Of a stretch of DNA of 64,000 nucleotides, positions 1 to 10,429 are shown in pieces. The position numbers and the translations under genes are program-made. Under the pieces are notes generated by a model. That model did no database searches. It saw nothing but the letters and a program-made list of their open reading frames with translations, and was not told the DNA's origin. Source of the DNA: Vavraia culicis subsp. floridensis. Lineage: Eukaryota > Microsporidia > Pleistophoridae. Within the stretch, counting starts at the first letter, position 1, and every line of letters begins with the position of its first letter. The DNA lies in contig NW_007360608.1 in the NCBI RefSeq assembly GCF_000192795.1, positions 60,477 to 124,476 of the forward strand, in the 5' to 3' direction.

Positions 1-83
1 TCTTTTCAACATCTTCCCTATACACAGCCATCCAACCTTCCTCTAACCCCATCCAGTATAACAAATCGATCATCCATTAACCC

Positions 84-584
84 ATGTCTCCCGATGAGCT
101 AAAATTGCTAGCATATCACCAAGAAATAGAAATTCATCCCTTAACAAATTTGCCGACTCTTCATCTCCTTGAGACCGATTACGGTCCCTTGACACCCCAT
201 AGTCCTGCAAAAGTGCCCATACATACCGCTCTATTCCTCCACAAGTCCAATCTATGCAAAATTCCGCTTCCATTCTTCCTCACACTTGATTACCTGGAAG
301 ATGTCAAGCAGCAGGAGAAGAATAATGAAAATGAGTATGCTTCGATCTACCCGTACATATTTGAGGTATACGATGATATTCTACGATGTGTTGATTGTAA
401 TGTGGAGGAGATAAGAATGGTTCTTAGTGAGATAAGAGATGTTAGGATGGAGAAGAGCAGAAGGGGACTGGTTGGTATTGATGGACGAGCATTGAACTTG
501 AACAATTTGACTGTTTACGAGTATGAACAGATTAAGAGTGTGCTCTTGGATGGGATGGAGATGGCGTTGCGGATGGAGAAATAG
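84..584 (+). CDS. PSF2: GINS complex subunit PSF2 (GINS2)
   Basis: This 166-residue protein is a subunit of the nuclear GINS tetramer. GINS joins CDC45 and MCM2-7 to form the replicative helicase. The N-terminus (SPDELKLLAYHQEIEIHP) matches the PSF2 beta-rich start, in which an acidic 'P-x-E' opening precedes the 'LAxxE' strand. It is followed by the PSF2 pattern 'DYGPLTPHSPAKVPIHTALFL', equivalent to 'GPFxPGxPVEVPLWLAxxLK' in other eukaryotes. The C-terminal half is helical, with 'EEIRMVLSEIRDVRMEK' matching the 'IRxLVKDxWDxRxxK' helix. The length is close to the usual 170-200 residues. The ATG at 84 is preceded directly by CCC, the microsporidian start-proximal motif. A 45-bp minisatellite begins just after the stop codon. 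The family call rests on motif recall, not on an alignment. Confidence 0.86.
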   Translation: MSPDELKLLAYHQEIEIHPLTNLPTLHLLETDYGPLTPHSPAKVPIHTALFLHKSNLCKIPLPFFLTLDYLEDVKQQEKNNENEYASIYPYIFEVYDDILRCVDCNVEEIRMVLSEIRDVRMEKSRRGLVGIDGRALNLNNLTVYEYEQIKSVLLDGMEMALRMEK

Positions 585-590
585 TGAGGA

Positions 591-801
591 TGACGAGCAG
601 ATGGAAATCGTAGAGAACAGAGATGTAATACGGTACGACGGGTAGATGGAAAGCGTAGAGAACAGGGATGTAATACGGTACGACGAGTAGATGGAAATCG
701 TAGAGAACAGGGATGTAATACGGTACGACGAGCAGATGGAAATCGTAGAGAACAGAGATGTAATACGGTACGACGAGCAGATGGAAAGCGTAGAGAACAG
801 G
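591..801. repeat. 45-bp tandem repeat (minisatellite)
   Basis: About 4.5 near-identical copies of a 45-bp unit beginning GTAGAGAACAGRGATGTAAT run from just after the PSF2 stop into the gap. Copies differ by single substitutions (AAATC/AAAGC, GAGCAG/GGGTAG). Long open frames cross it on the minus strand because 45 is a multiple of three, but I do not regard them as genes. Confidence 0.9.
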
Positions 802-824
802 NNNNNNNNNNNNNNNNNNNNNNN
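802..824. other. Assembly gap (23 N) inside the minisatellite
   Basis: A run of N interrupts the 45-bp repeat array. The true array length is therefore unknown. Confidence 0.99.
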
Positions 825-1726
825 GAACATACGGTAAAGATGTCCAGAGTACGCTCTTATAAACGCTTAATAGATCAAAGTATTCAGTGGTAATAGCTCG
901 CTTGATAGAAATAAGAACGATAGATACAACTGCCATGATAAACAACCGATTATAATCCAAAGGATTAACATTATCGGTGAAAAGTATCACAGCTGAATAT
1001 AACACATGTGGTAGTCTAAAATTACGTTTTTGAACAACGACATAATTGTGATCACTCCTGTTCATCACGTGATACGCAATAATTTACGTGCAAAATTATC
1101 AACGTAAATTCTTCATAAATATTACTCTGTGATATGAAGTTATCATATTATTGCATATTTTGTACAAAACATGTTCTACTACGTTATCGCCTCTCGCAGA
1201 TCGTGATACTTTCTTAGTGTTGCAACGTTTTTTTCTCATAATCGGTAGTACTACCTAATTAAAAATAGATTAAATGCAATGCTTCTGTAATATAACCTAT
1301 ATTCAGGCAAATACTCGTTGATGACAGTTTTTTCTATTTTATCTTTACTTGTCAGCTCAGCTATAGCTTTTTACTTCATTTTTCTTCCCTTCGATGCTGT
1401 ATCTTCACTATTTGTTTTATCGTTTTGCTCTCTGCACACTGTCTGCCTGCCGTTGCTACAAATTTGATAACTGATGTCTATAAATCAATTTCTTACAACC
1501 AACTATCTATCTATGAATTAGTTACTTGTCTTATAAATATTGTTTCATGGATACACCTTCTTGAAATTACTAATCTAGGTATGTTGATAACATATTCCTA
1601 ACTTACCTATTATATGTGAATTAAGTACTTGTTCCTGTTCTATTTCTACTTTCTTATCAATTTGCCTTTCCTTCCTCCACATCATTGACTCTCCTTTTTA
1701 ACATTAAAATTTCCTTTCCCTTTAAA
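825..1726. other. Intergenic, no gene seen
   Basis: AT-rich spacer between the minisatellite and eIF5. I see no supported coding frame, tRNA or strong inverted repeat. Confidence 0.6.
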
Positions 1727-2611
1727 ATGCTGATCCCTATCAATAGGAATACACACGATCCGTTTTACAGGTACAAAATGCCTCAGCTCATAACAAAACA
1801 GCAGGGAAAATCAAAGAATGTTAAAACTGTACTCGTAAACATCGGGCAAATAAGTAATGCTCTCAAAAGGAAAGAGGTGCTACTACAGCAATTTATACTG
1901 TACGAGTTATCGGTGAACAGCATGGCAAAGGACAGCATGTTCATGCTAAAGGGAGATTACGCAGCATCGGAGATACAGGACATAGTTTATGAATTTATTG
2001 GGTTGTTGGTTCAATGTAAGGAATGTGATAATCCGGAGACTGAAATGGGAGTAGAGGGCGATGAAGTGTCTCTGTGTTGCTATGCGTGCGGATGTAGAAG
2101 AGTGGTAGAGAGCAATCATAGGATAATGAACTACGTGAGGAAAAATCCTGAGGTGGCGGAGTACAAGTGCTATGGAGAGTATGATGATAGGAATGAGGGG
2201 GTGCATGATGAAGATAAATCCGTTCAAAAAGATGAAGATGCCCTTTCGCTTGAGCATGACGTGTTGCAAAGTCTCAACGAGAATTTTTCATCGTTCTACA
2301 TGAGCCACCTTCCGTTAAAGCACAGAATAATTAAAGCGTCCTTTAACACTTTGATAAATGATCGCGGAAGGCTGAACGTTTATGAAAAGGTCTTCAGACA
2401 GGACGAGGAAGCCTTAACACTCTTTTTCGAGAATCTGGAAGTATACCTGGTAGAGAATGACAAAATCAAAGAAATGAAAGTCATCTTAGATAGCCTACCG
2501 TTCTTGGATGGGGCCGATTTCAATTATTTCAAGAAAAAAAGCAAGGTGGTTGATAAGAAAGCCAGCGTGCGGATAAGAAATACATTGTTGAACTATATCA
2601 ACTACAAATAG
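1727..2611 (+). CDS. TIF5: Translation initiation factor eIF5
   Basis: eIF5 is the cytoplasmic GTPase-activating protein for eIF2 in the 43S/48S complex. The N-terminal domain is clear: 'DPFYRYKMPQL' places an arginine at residue 15, the position of the catalytic Arg15 finger in other eIF5 proteins. The zinc ribbon shows CKEC and CYAC pairs around residues 105-130. The C-terminal part resembles the end of the W2/HEAT domain (FNYFKKKSKVVDKKASVRI) but is short: 294 residues in total against about 400-430 in fungi and animals. An in-frame ATG 14 codons upstream (1685) is possible. I chose 1727 because it puts the conserved Arg at residue 15 and follows 'ccctttaaa', a CCC motif next to the start. 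Confidence 0.9.
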   Translation: MLIPINRNTHDPFYRYKMPQLITKQQGKSKNVKTVLVNIGQISNALKRKEVLLQQFILYELSVNSMAKDSMFMLKGDYAASEIQDIVYEFIGLLVQCKECDNPETEMGVEGDEVSLCCYACGCRRVVESNHRIMNYVRKNPEVAEYKCYGEYDDRNEGVHDEDKSVQKDEDALSLEHDVLQSLNENFSSFYMSHLPLKHRIIKASFNTLINDRGRLNVYEKVFRQDEEALTLFFENLEVYLVENDKIKEMKVILDSLPFLDGADFNYFKKKSKVVDKKASVRIRNTLLNYINYK

Positions 2612-3593
2612 AACGTTGAACAGGAACACGTAATTAAATGTTGAAGTATGCACGCAAAAATAACTGAAAAACGGACCGACTGTTGTGCGGAGCCGCGAGC
2701 ATTGGCGTTGTAAACAAGCGGTATGAATAACAAATGATGTCTTTCATGCGTTTTAAAACTTCTTTCGATGTTTGATCGTAATTCCTGTGGTATTTTCGTA
2801 TTATAGGCTGAATGTGTTCGTGTAAATTTGATGACAGCTTTTAGAGTCAAAATACACGTTCAACAACCTAATATTACCGTTTTAGCTTACGTCCTGTACT
2901 ATCGAGTGACTTTGTTGCTATCATTTCATTGATCAAAAATATTTTAACCAATTGATTCTCAACTTTAAGAAGCTCGCTCTTCATTCATGCATTCCATTCT
3001 TCTATTTATACTTTTAGCTGTAAACGCATGAAAATATGTCAAATTAGCATTTCTTTACTAAAACTACGTTTATTTGTCTCCAAATACCATCGAAAAAAGC
3101 ATAAAAAGGGAATTTGTTCACTAAGACAGGCATTTGTATAAATTACGTATTATGTGGCTTAGTTTTTACTTATACCATGCTCGTTACCATTCGTAATAAT
3201 TTCATATATTTTTCGGTATTTTTTGCTTCTTGAAGCACGGTCTTTATATCACATGTTATACCCTAGTTAAATAGTAAATTCTCATGGCAAATAAATCTTA
3301 CATCTTATGATTCTCGTAGGCACTTTCATTATATCTAAGTTGCTATTCTTCTTATACCCTTTAGAAATGTTTTTAGCTCATTTTCACCGTTATAACAGCA
3401 TTTATTCTGCTCAATTTGTCCAATTTATCGCCAAAATCCCTTATTTATCTTCCCGTACAACCACATCTAACAACACACTTTTCTGGTCTGCTAGAGCTCA
3501 ATTCGCCCATCTCTCTTTAACTTTCATTCTCAATTTTTCTTCCCCTTTACTCCCCTAAATCCAATAATTTTCACGGGTCCCTGCAAAAAAGCA
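2612..3593. other. Intergenic, with one copy of a dispersed degenerate repeat
   Basis: No supported gene. Bases about 3440-3504 resemble 15022-15087 (see the repeat entries). Confidence 0.6.
3440..3504 (+). repeat. Degenerate dispersed repeat, copy 1
   Basis: By eye this matches roughly 70% of 15022-15087 with two small indels. Shared blocks are TTATC-TC, ACACCTAA/ACATCTAA, CTTTTC/CCTTTC and GGTCYGCTA. A shorter relative is at about 4996-5037. Confidence 0.4.
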
Positions 3594-4592
3594 ATGAACA
3601 ACAGATCCGCAAGAGATAATTCGATCCAATCGATAAAAATAAACTCGGATGCAACCACTTTCACGGACAAGAAGCAGGCACGTATAGAGCTGCGTGCACT
3701 ACGTGATGCTTTCTACCTCAAAACAGTTAAACCGAACGAAAACACGGAGAGCATACCACAAAACACCGTGCTAAAGCGTGTAACGGCGTATTGCACGGCA
3801 GAAAAGATCAACCTCAAGCATTTAAGCTCATTTCTACGCAACAATCCGATGTTCCAGCAGAGTGTGATCTATTTTGGCGAGTGTTTGTACACAAGTGTGG
3901 CGATTGAGAAAGGGTCGGTTGATGTATTCTTCTTTGATTACGGGGTCACGGTGTTCTGGGGTGTTTCGGAGAACGTGGAGACGAAAATTCTTAAAATCAT
4001 CAAAATATCAGAGTACAACTCGTACGACACGTCGAAAATTGAAGTAGAAAATTTCCAGTACGGTATTATAGACACACAGAGTATGTTCTGCAATGATGTA
4101 ATCTATCTTAACACAGAGGATTACTTTCATAAAATGATTATAAGTAATGCCATCGCACAGAGCGTGAAATTAGACTACTTCGAGAATCTGACGGACAAGA
4201 CGATCGAGAGCGTTAAGGATTTGCCGGAAGAGGTGGAGAACTGGGGGAGAGTGGGCAGGAACAGGAAGGAAATATTGAAGATGGTAGGGCGGCTGCACAA
4301 GCTGCGCATCGATCTCAATCTGGTCACCAATATTTTGGATGAGCCGGAGGTGCTTTGGCACTTTCCCAGGTATTCAGAGCTGTACGAGTCGCTGAGAAGA
4401 TGTCTGGAGATTAAGGCTCGTGCAGACATCCTCAATTTGCGGTGCGATGTCATACACGGCGTGCTCGAAATTCTGTCTGAGAACATCAATACCAGAAATA
4501 GCGAAAACCTTGAGAAAATGATGGTAGGCCTTATATTCGTAAGTATTGTGGTGGGGATATTTCAAATTTTAGTTTTACTGCTGAAAAGGTGA
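3594..4592 (+). CDS. DUF155 / RMD1-RMD8 (SIF2) family membrane protein
   Basis: This 332-residue protein has the layout of the eukaryotic DUF155 family (yeast Rmd1, Rmd8; human RMND1). An N-terminal variable region is followed by 'CTAEKINLKHLSSFL' (about residues 67-81), the family hallmark 'VFFFDYGVTVFWG' (111-123) and an acidic helical region. A single hydrophobic segment (about 309-330) ends in KR at the extreme C-terminus. The C-terminal segment suggests a tail-anchored protein facing the cytosol. In other organisms family members act at mitochondrial or endomembrane sites, but the biochemical role is not settled, so I assign only the family. The start follows 'gggtccctgcaaaaaagca', which contains a CCC motif. 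Confidence 0.78.
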   Translation: MNNRSARDNSIQSIKINSDATTFTDKKQARIELRALRDAFYLKTVKPNENTESIPQNTVLKRVTAYCTAEKINLKHLSSFLRNNPMFQQSVIYFGECLYTSVAIEKGSVDVFFFDYGVTVFWGVSENVETKILKIIKISEYNSYDTSKIEVENFQYGIIDTQSMFCNDVIYLNTEDYFHKMIISNAIAQSVKLDYFENLTDKTIESVKDLPEEVENWGRVGRNRKEILKMVGRLHKLRIDLNLVTNILDEPEVLWHFPRYSELYESLRRCLEIKARADILNLRCDVIHGVLEILSENINTRNSENLEKMMVGLIFVSIVVGIFQILVLLLKR

Positions 4593-5397
4593 TCGTATTT
4601 ACCGCAAATTAATTAAATCTGCTGTTCTGCTTACGCGTGCTGTACGTTGCCGATATGTTCTCTGTTAGTGCCGATATCCGGCCATGGAGTGCCCAAATTA
4701 TGTCGTATTCTGATCGCACGTATCACTTCGTTGTACGAACACTCTAATCTAAGTTTTCAGATGGATGGTCAAGAGAGTGAGACGATGCTTGCTACCTTTG
4801 CATGCCCGCAACGTATTCGTTTGTACCTAGTAATAAACTATATTCTGCTATATCATGGACCGTACAAAATGTTGCTAATTTTTGAGCAGAGATGGTTCAT
4901 TGCAGTTAATGTGAAGAGTCATTCAACAACCGTGAACGTTAAACTCTGCATTATAACCAAGCCAAGTGCTGTTTTTTGCTTTAAAGTACGTTTTTTATCC
5001 TCTCATAACACCACATCTAGATAGTATACTAATCTGATCTTCTGGCAGTATCTTCTCCACCTTTTATTACTTGCCCGAGAAACGAACATGTTTGAGATGT
5101 CTGCTCTGGTTCAAGCGTAGTATTTACAGGCTATGAATCATTAACGGTGTGTAATCCATTGTTTAACACCATTCTACACAACAACGATAATTGCACGGTT
5201 ATAAATCGTGTCTGAGCTGCAACAATCAAAGATGATTAAACGTACTACGCCACCAACACATGAATAGCCAGTAAAATTTGTTCATTGTACACCGATAACT
5301 TACATTCGTAAACACAATAGTTCCTTTATTTACTACCATTCCTCCACCAGCGATGCGCCATGTTCCTCGCGTCATATCCATTGACACGTTAGTAACC
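4593..5397. other. Intergenic, no gene seen
   Basis: Open frames here have neither recognisable motifs nor a start-proximal CCC motif. Bases about 4996-5037 (TTATCCTCTCATAACACCAC) resemble the dispersed repeat at 3440 and 15022. Confidence 0.5.
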
Positions 5398-5841
5398 TCA
5401 AAGTAGCCCCAATCGCCTACACAGCCCTTTCTTCTTTGCTCTCCTTTTGTTACCTCCTCCTCTCTCAACATCATCACCCCGCTTTCCCAACACTTTCGTG
5501 CGTTCAGTTTTTCTGCTGTTAACGAAATAAAGACTAATCACAAAAACTACACCGATCACCAGCAATATCAAACCAAATATGGTCAGCACGTACGAATAAT
5601 GCAAGCCAGACTCTCCTCCCTTTTCACATAGACTCTTATCCTTCTTCCTACACGACATGCACTCCTTAACCCGTTCGTAAAAACGTGTTTTTTCCGTGAT
5701 AATGTGTCTGATGAGCTCATGTGACCATTTCCTTTTGATCACTTTTGTATCAAAATCATTAAATCTTTTGCATGCACCTTCGTTTGTATTTCTACATACC
5801 TTTGCTACGGTGTCACAGTCCAAATTGGCGAAGTTTTGCAT
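5398..5841 (-). CDS. Hypothetical single-pass membrane protein, cysteine-rich ectodomain
   Basis: I do not recognise this protein. As called it has 147 residues: about 75 residues with seven scattered cysteines (including CMSC), one strong hydrophobic segment (YVLTIFGLILLVIGVVFVIS) and a very basic tail rich in K, R and G. The frame stays open 27 codons further upstream, but the only start-like codon there is GTG. The first ATG in frame, at 5841, is preceded by 'ctccccttccaccacat', with a CCCC run 11 nt away, so I place the start there. With no signal peptide, the single segment would act as a signal anchor. The basic tail on the C-terminal side would by the positive-inside rule face the cytosol, with the cysteine-rich part in the lumen. 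Confidence 0.55.
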   Translation of the reverse strand: MQNFANLDCDTVAKVCRNTNEGACKRFNDFDTKVIKRKWSHELIRHIITEKTRFYERVKECMSCRKKDKSLCEKGGESGLHYSYVLTIFGLILLVIGVVFVISLYFVNSRKTERTKVLGKRGDDVERGGGNKRRAKKKGLCRRLGLL

Positions 5842-7063
5842 ATGTGGTGGAAGGGGAGGCTGCTTCGTACATTTAAAAGGTAAATAGACACACTCAATAT
5901 TATAAACATGTTGGTTGGCCACAGCACTGGTAGAGCTAATTCAGCTAGACGTTGAGAAAGTGTGGAACGAAATGAACAAAGCCAATATTCCATATTTCTT
6001 CCAAAAGTGCAGTAAATTGCCAATACTATTGATATTTCTTTTTTTACCTCATTTACTTCATGCGGCAGGTGTTCTGCTAATTAGATGCGCTATTTGCGTT
6101 TGTATGACACAACAAAATTTTATTATCTATGAAATTGTGCTTCTTTACCTTAATATGTCAAGTTTTGCCAGCTATTTCCACTTTTTTTAGATCTTTTGGT
6201 AGAAGTTCAAGAAAGTGTCTATTAAAGTGCAGATTTATGACGGGATGCACTCGTACGCATATAAAGCTCACGATGAGCAACACGTATATTCTACTGGGCA
6301 AACCATCTTTTTGGTATGGTGGGCCTAGTCGACGTAATGAGGTGTAAACACCGCGGTAAATAAACTTGCTCGTCTCCCTTGTACCATTTTTTTCATGAAA
6401 GCACATCGAATTGTAACAGCACGCACTCCGTCTAACACCTGCTAACTATGATGTTTTGTACGTTAGCACTTATTCCGGCCTGTTAAGCCTTTTTTGCGGT
6501 TCTTGTACCGGTCGGTACCGTCATTTACATTGCGACCGAATGTTGAAACAAAGCCACTCCTTGTATGCAACAATCCTTTGTATGAGTAGCTGACAAAATA
6601 ATAATTAAACATCGGTAAAGCGTTCATATGCAAGAAGTGATGACATTCTCACGCATTTTTCATACCAAAGTAGCTGCTGTTTATTCTTTAATTTGACCGT
6701 TATTCCGATTAATAAACACGTGTGGGGTACGCACAGAATTACCGATCACCACAAGGCTGCGGTGTCGTCCTACGCGGTTCGCTGGCAGTATTTCACCTAA
6801 TTTACTGAGAAAAAGAACGAAATGAAACAGAAATGCATTCAAATTGAGATGAAAATACGGTATAAGAGTTTTTCAGTTGTTGAAAACAACATCAAGAACA
6901 GCCTTGTACCGCGAACTATCATAAATATTTTACATCATGTGATGATGAGCTGAACTGTACCATTCCTTTAGTGATATAATACGCCTATACCACGAATAAA
7001 TCATTCATTCTCAACTCAGCATACAGAAAGCAATTTGTAAAAAAATAAACTGAGCCCTTTGCC
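5842..7063. other. Intergenic, no gene seen
   Basis: Divergent spacer between the small membrane protein and SRP72. Short open frames overlap on both strands, and none has a motif or promoter support. Confidence 0.55.
5853..5856 (-). promoter_or_regulatory. CCCC motif deciding the start at 5841
   Basis: GGGG on the plus strand reads CCCC on the gene strand, 11 nt before the ATG. This is the spacing seen at the housekeeping genes in this window. Confidence 0.45.
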
Positions 7064-7984
7064 ATGTCAGACCTCAAACACCTGGTAGAAAATAAAGAAT
7101 ACCAAAAGATTTTGGAATTGGAGGGCGACCAGTACGATAGATTCAAAGTTACGTGCCTGATACACCTTGAAAAGTACCGTGAAGCGCTGATTTTGATTAA
7201 AAAGATGGAAAAGCGGCAGGCAACACCGCAAGACGAGATGGGGGACAGGATGAGCAAGATGCAGATCGGAATGGGTACAAATGAGGACACGAGGTACGAA
7301 AAGGCGTACGCACTATACAAGTTAAGGAAGTACAAGAAGAGTCTCTCGGTTCTCAAGCGAATGGAGAGCTCAGAGCGGGTAAACGTTCTGCTGTCACAGA
7401 TTTATTATTTCCTTCGCTCGTACAGAAAGGCGTACAATACGCTCTCGCAGTGTAAATATGAGAAAGAGAGGGACGTAAATTTATGTGCAATGGACTCGCT
7501 GAGCAGAATATCGTTTAGAAGGAAGGAGGATGATGCGCAGATACATCGTGTAGAGTTACGGCCTGGGCATTTAGCGGGCCAAATGGCGTATAACAGCAGC
7601 TTTGAGGACTATCGCTTTTATGATCCAGACAGTTATGTGCACAAGTACAAAAACATGTCGAACGGATACATTCAGGAACAAATCGCTAATCTTATAGGAT
7701 GCGTGGATGTGGACAAATTGTCAAAAAGGAAGAGAGAAATTGCGGAGTATAACGCAAACAACGATGCTAATTTTAAGAAACATCTGCTGCACAGGAACAG
7801 GGAAATTTTCAGGAAATTGCTGCTATGCAGCGATAGAAATGTTTTGACCAGCGCTTATGTTGAGGATGTGCACTTAATGAGGTTTCTGAAATATGTGCAG
7901 ATGGGCATCAACGAGCGGGTCAGCGAGGAGGAGCTTAATTCTGTGAAAAAAATGGCTGGGATGAGTGCAGAACGCGATAATTAA
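7064..7984 (+). CDS. SRP72: Signal recognition particle subunit SRP72 (TPR protein), probable
   Basis: This 306-residue protein opens with TPR-like helical pairs: 'FKVTCLIHLEKYREALILI', 'RYEKAYALYKLRKYKKSLSVL', 'LLSQIYYFLRSYRKAYNTL'. The line 'FEKAYxxYRLxxxxxAL' is a hallmark of SRP72. A later block, 'QMAYNSSFEDYRFYDPDSYV', sits where SRP72 has its 'ELxYNxAC' helix. SRP72 binds SRP68 and the SRP RNA and directs ribosomes to the ER. The protein is under half the usual 600-670 residues and lacks an obvious lysine-rich RNA-binding tail beyond 'LSKRKREIAEYNANND'. The start follows 'gagccctttgcc' (CCC motif). Another TPR protein cannot be excluded. Confidence 0.65.
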   Translation: MSDLKHLVENKEYQKILELEGDQYDRFKVTCLIHLEKYREALILIKKMEKRQATPQDEMGDRMSKMQIGMGTNEDTRYEKAYALYKLRKYKKSLSVLKRMESSERVNVLLSQIYYFLRSYRKAYNTLSQCKYEKERDVNLCAMDSLSRISFRRKEDDAQIHRVELRPGHLAGQMAYNSSFEDYRFYDPDSYVHKYKNMSNGYIQEQIANLIGCVDVDKLSKRKREIAEYNANNDANFKKHLLHRNREIFRKLLLCSDRNVLTSAYVEDVHLMRFLKYVQMGINERVSEEELNSVKKMAGMSAERDN

Positions 7985-8172
7985 ATTTTGGCTATGAATT
8001 TTTCAAAGTTGACCGTGTTGCGAGGATAAACGAAAAGTGAGTGAGTACACGCACTGCAATGATTTTTGCGTCTTTGACCTGCCACACGGTAAATACCTGC
8101 GAATCAGGTACAATCCTACAGACAAAAATAACTAAACCGTTTAATTCCATCCATAGAACGTCTCCTTGCCAT

Positions 8173-9813
8173 TCACTTAATTTTGTTTTTGAGATTTTCA
8201 AGGATCTCTTCACTCAGGGGCACAAAGAGTGGCCGCACATTCTCACCGATGCTGTGCTCGTCAAGTATCTGCAGCTCATCACCAATCGTTCTCGGCTCAA
8301 TTGCGCACATTTGGTGCAAATCTGCACATATATTCGGTATAAACGGCTCAAACAGGTCGGCAAGCAGCGCAATCACAGAAAACACAAGCGCAAACGAGTC
8401 GTTCTTCGCTTCTTTCTCAACTTTGTGATCAAAGGCCTTCTGCAGAAAATTATTGCACACCATGCACATCTCCGAGAGCACGGTCAGTCCCTTCTTCATT
8501 TTAATATGGCACATCACATCCTTGTACTCCGACAACAAATCGTTAATTTTCTTCACAAACTCTTGTCTTGTACTGCTGTTCAGCACGCCCTTGAAGTGCA
8601 CCCTTCCGTCCATCCCGTTCTTTATAAACTTCAAAACGCGGTTACACAAATTTCCAAAATTGTTTTGCAGGTCAGCAATGCTGTTCAAAAAATCTGTGAG
8701 CGAAAAGTTTGAATCCTTGCTTTCAGGCCTGATCTTCACGAGATAGTATCGCCACAGATCGCACACGCCGTACTCATTGTGCAACAAATCTGACCCAAAA
8801 ATACCGATCTGTTTGCTCTTACTGAACTTCTTGTTCTCAAACATGAGATACTCGGTGACACTCATCTTGTTGGCCACCAAATCAAGAATGGCCGGCAGTA
8901 TAATCGTGTGGAACGGTGCATTGTCCTTTCCCATGAACTGCACCAGCTCATACGATCGAAACTCGTCTTCCAGCTCTTTCAGGCTCTCAAACTCTTTGTT
9001 TTCAGATCTTTCAACGTGTATCTTAAAGAACGAGAGGTACCCTATCACGGCATCAAACCACACGTAGAACACCTTGTTCATTCCTGGTACAGGAACACCC
9101 CATTTGAGGTCCCGAGTGATGCACCGCTTGTGCAAGTCTTTCTCGAGCCACTGCAATGCAATTTCACGTGCATTCTTTGACCATCCAGGCGAGTTTTTCT
9201 CGTACTTCAGCCTGAGATCACCCGCTAACTCATTCAATTTTATGAACAAATGCCTTGTATCTCTGAGCTGCGGTCTTTCCCCACAAATAGCACACTCTGG
9301 ATCGATAATATCCTCTGTTTTGAGCAAAATACCACACGCATCGCACTGGTCGCCTTGCACACCGTAACACTTGCACTTGCTGCACGTACCCGTCAAGTAT
9401 CGATCGGCCAGAAACATCTCACATCTGCTGCAGTAGTACTGCTGCATTACGTCCTCCTCAATTCTATCGCCAATCTTATGAAAAACGTCCTGCACCACTT
9501 TCGAGTGCACGGCATTGCTCGTCTGTCCAAAATAATCGAACTCAATGCAGAACCAGTCGAACACATCGGTCATTATCTGCCTGTTGCACTTAACCACCTC
9601 CTCACAGGTCGTGTTGTCCTTTCGTGCACGTATCTCGGTGGCGGTGCCATAATCATCAGTTCCGCTCACGAACACCACCTTCTCGCCGCTTTTTCTGCAA
9701 AACCGTGCGTAAACATCTGCTGAGAGCACGCATCCTATTATGTTGCCCAGATGCGGTGAATTGTTCACGTAGGGCAGTGCGGCTGTAATTACTTTTTTTC
9801 TTGTGCTTGACAT
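8173..9813 (-). CDS. MES1: Methionyl-tRNA synthetase, cytoplasmic
   Basis: A class I synthetase that charges tRNA-Met. The Rossmann signature is present as 'PYVNNSPHLGNIIG' (HIGH-type motif HLGN, residues 21-24) and the second signature as KFSKS (329-333). The connective domain carries four cysteine pairs, C128/C131, C144/C147, C157/C160 and C174/C177, giving two complete zinc knuckles. The C-terminal half is the helical anticodon-binding domain. At 546 residues it lacks the N-terminal GST-like and C-terminal extensions of yeast and human cytosolic enzymes. The ATG at 9813 follows 'ttatcccctca' on the gene strand. Overlapping frames on the plus strand are shadows. Confidence 0.96.
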   Translation of the reverse strand: MSSTRKKVITAALPYVNNSPHLGNIIGCVLSADVYARFCRKSGEKVVFVSGTDDYGTATEIRARKDNTTCEEVVKCNRQIMTDVFDWFCIEFDYFGQTSNAVHSKVVQDVFHKIGDRIEEDVMQQYYCSRCEMFLADRYLTGTCSKCKCYGVQGDQCDACGILLKTEDIIDPECAICGERPQLRDTRHLFIKLNELAGDLRLKYEKNSPGWSKNAREIALQWLEKDLHKRCITRDLKWGVPVPGMNKVFYVWFDAVIGYLSFFKIHVERSENKEFESLKELEDEFRSYELVQFMGKDNAPFHTIILPAILDLVANKMSVTEYLMFENKKFSKSKQIGIFGSDLLHNEYGVCDLWRYYLVKIRPESKDSNFSLTDFLNSIADLQNNFGNLCNRVLKFIKNGMDGRVHFKGVLNSSTRQEFVKKINDLLSEYKDVMCHIKMKKGLTVLSEMCMVCNNFLQKAFDHKVEKEAKNDSFALVFSVIALLADLFEPFIPNICADLHQMCAIEPRTIGDELQILDEHSIGENVRPLFVPLSEEILENLKNKIK

Positions 9814-10225
9814 TGAGGGGATAAAAAACGTTCAATAAATTCTGTGGTTGGTCTGCAAATTAATTTTGCTGAGTTACAAGCCCAGCACAAAGGTGAGCTA
9901 TGGCCGATAACTGTTATTACCACGTGAGCGGGGATAGACAAGCGTACTTTGTAAAAAATAATATTTTGGTGCGATTTATCAAACACACTCTCAAAAATTG
10001 TATTTATTCGTAATTAGCGTTCTTATGGAAATGCCTTTGATAAAACTGTTTTTATGACAGGCAATCCGGAATTGCTCTTATAACTACGTTTGTAATCAGC
10101 GGTTTGCCTACAATACAGGATGATAAAACAGCCCTCCATTTCTTTCTCTGCAAGTCGCTCATTCCCCATCCTACACACAGCAATCAATGGACACAACCCT
10201 CTTCATTTTTCATTGTTCCACCCCC
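9814..10225. other. Divergent spacer between MetRS and Tfb5
   Basis: No gene seen. It must hold the promoters of both flanking genes. Confidence 0.6.
10221..10225 (+). promoter_or_regulatory. CCCCC motif abutting the Tfb5 start
   Basis: Five C residues lie directly before ATG 10226. This supports the shorter start over the upstream in-frame ATG at 10187. Confidence 0.5.
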
Positions 10226-10429
10226 ATGGTTAGGGCCACGAAAGGAACATACATCAAAACTGAGATGTCCATAAAGGAAATAATAATGTTCATAAATGAG
10301 ACTGACAATGTTGTCATTGAGGAGATAAAGGACAATGCTGTGTTTATACAGCCCAATAAGATAGATATGCTGAAGTTAAAAATAGAGAACTGTCTAAATA
10401 GTACATATAAGCATATAGAACAGCAGTAG
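10226..10429 (+). CDS. TFB5: TFIIH subunit Tfb5 / TTDA
   Basis: The smallest subunit of TFIIH, 67 residues here, stabilises the core complex and stimulates p52/XPB in transcription and nucleotide-excision repair. The sequence 'MVRATKGTYIKTEMSIKEII' follows the fungal pattern 'MxRAxKGxLVxCDPSIKALI'. It continues with 'VIEEIKDNAVFIQPNKIDML', matching 'VLEELDDTHLLVNPSKVEFV' in order and spacing. A start 13 codons upstream (10187) exists but would add an unrelated peptide. ATG 10226 is chosen from the family N-terminus and the CCCCC run next to it. The size fits the family (65-75 residues). Confidence 0.85.
   Translation: MVRATKGTYIKTEMSIKEIIMFINETDNVVIEEIKDNAVFIQPNKIDMLKLKIENCLNSTYKHIEQQ

Noticed and set aside
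381..1068. Long minus-strand frames across the 45-bp minisatellite
   Set aside because: They exist because the repeat period is a multiple of three and they cross a gap. The translation is pure repeat without domain features.
5842..6023. Signal-like peptide (MFIILSVSIYLL) in another frame upstream of the 5398 gene
   Set aside because: Would need a frameshift to join. A normal ATG with a CCCC motif downstream explains the gene without it.
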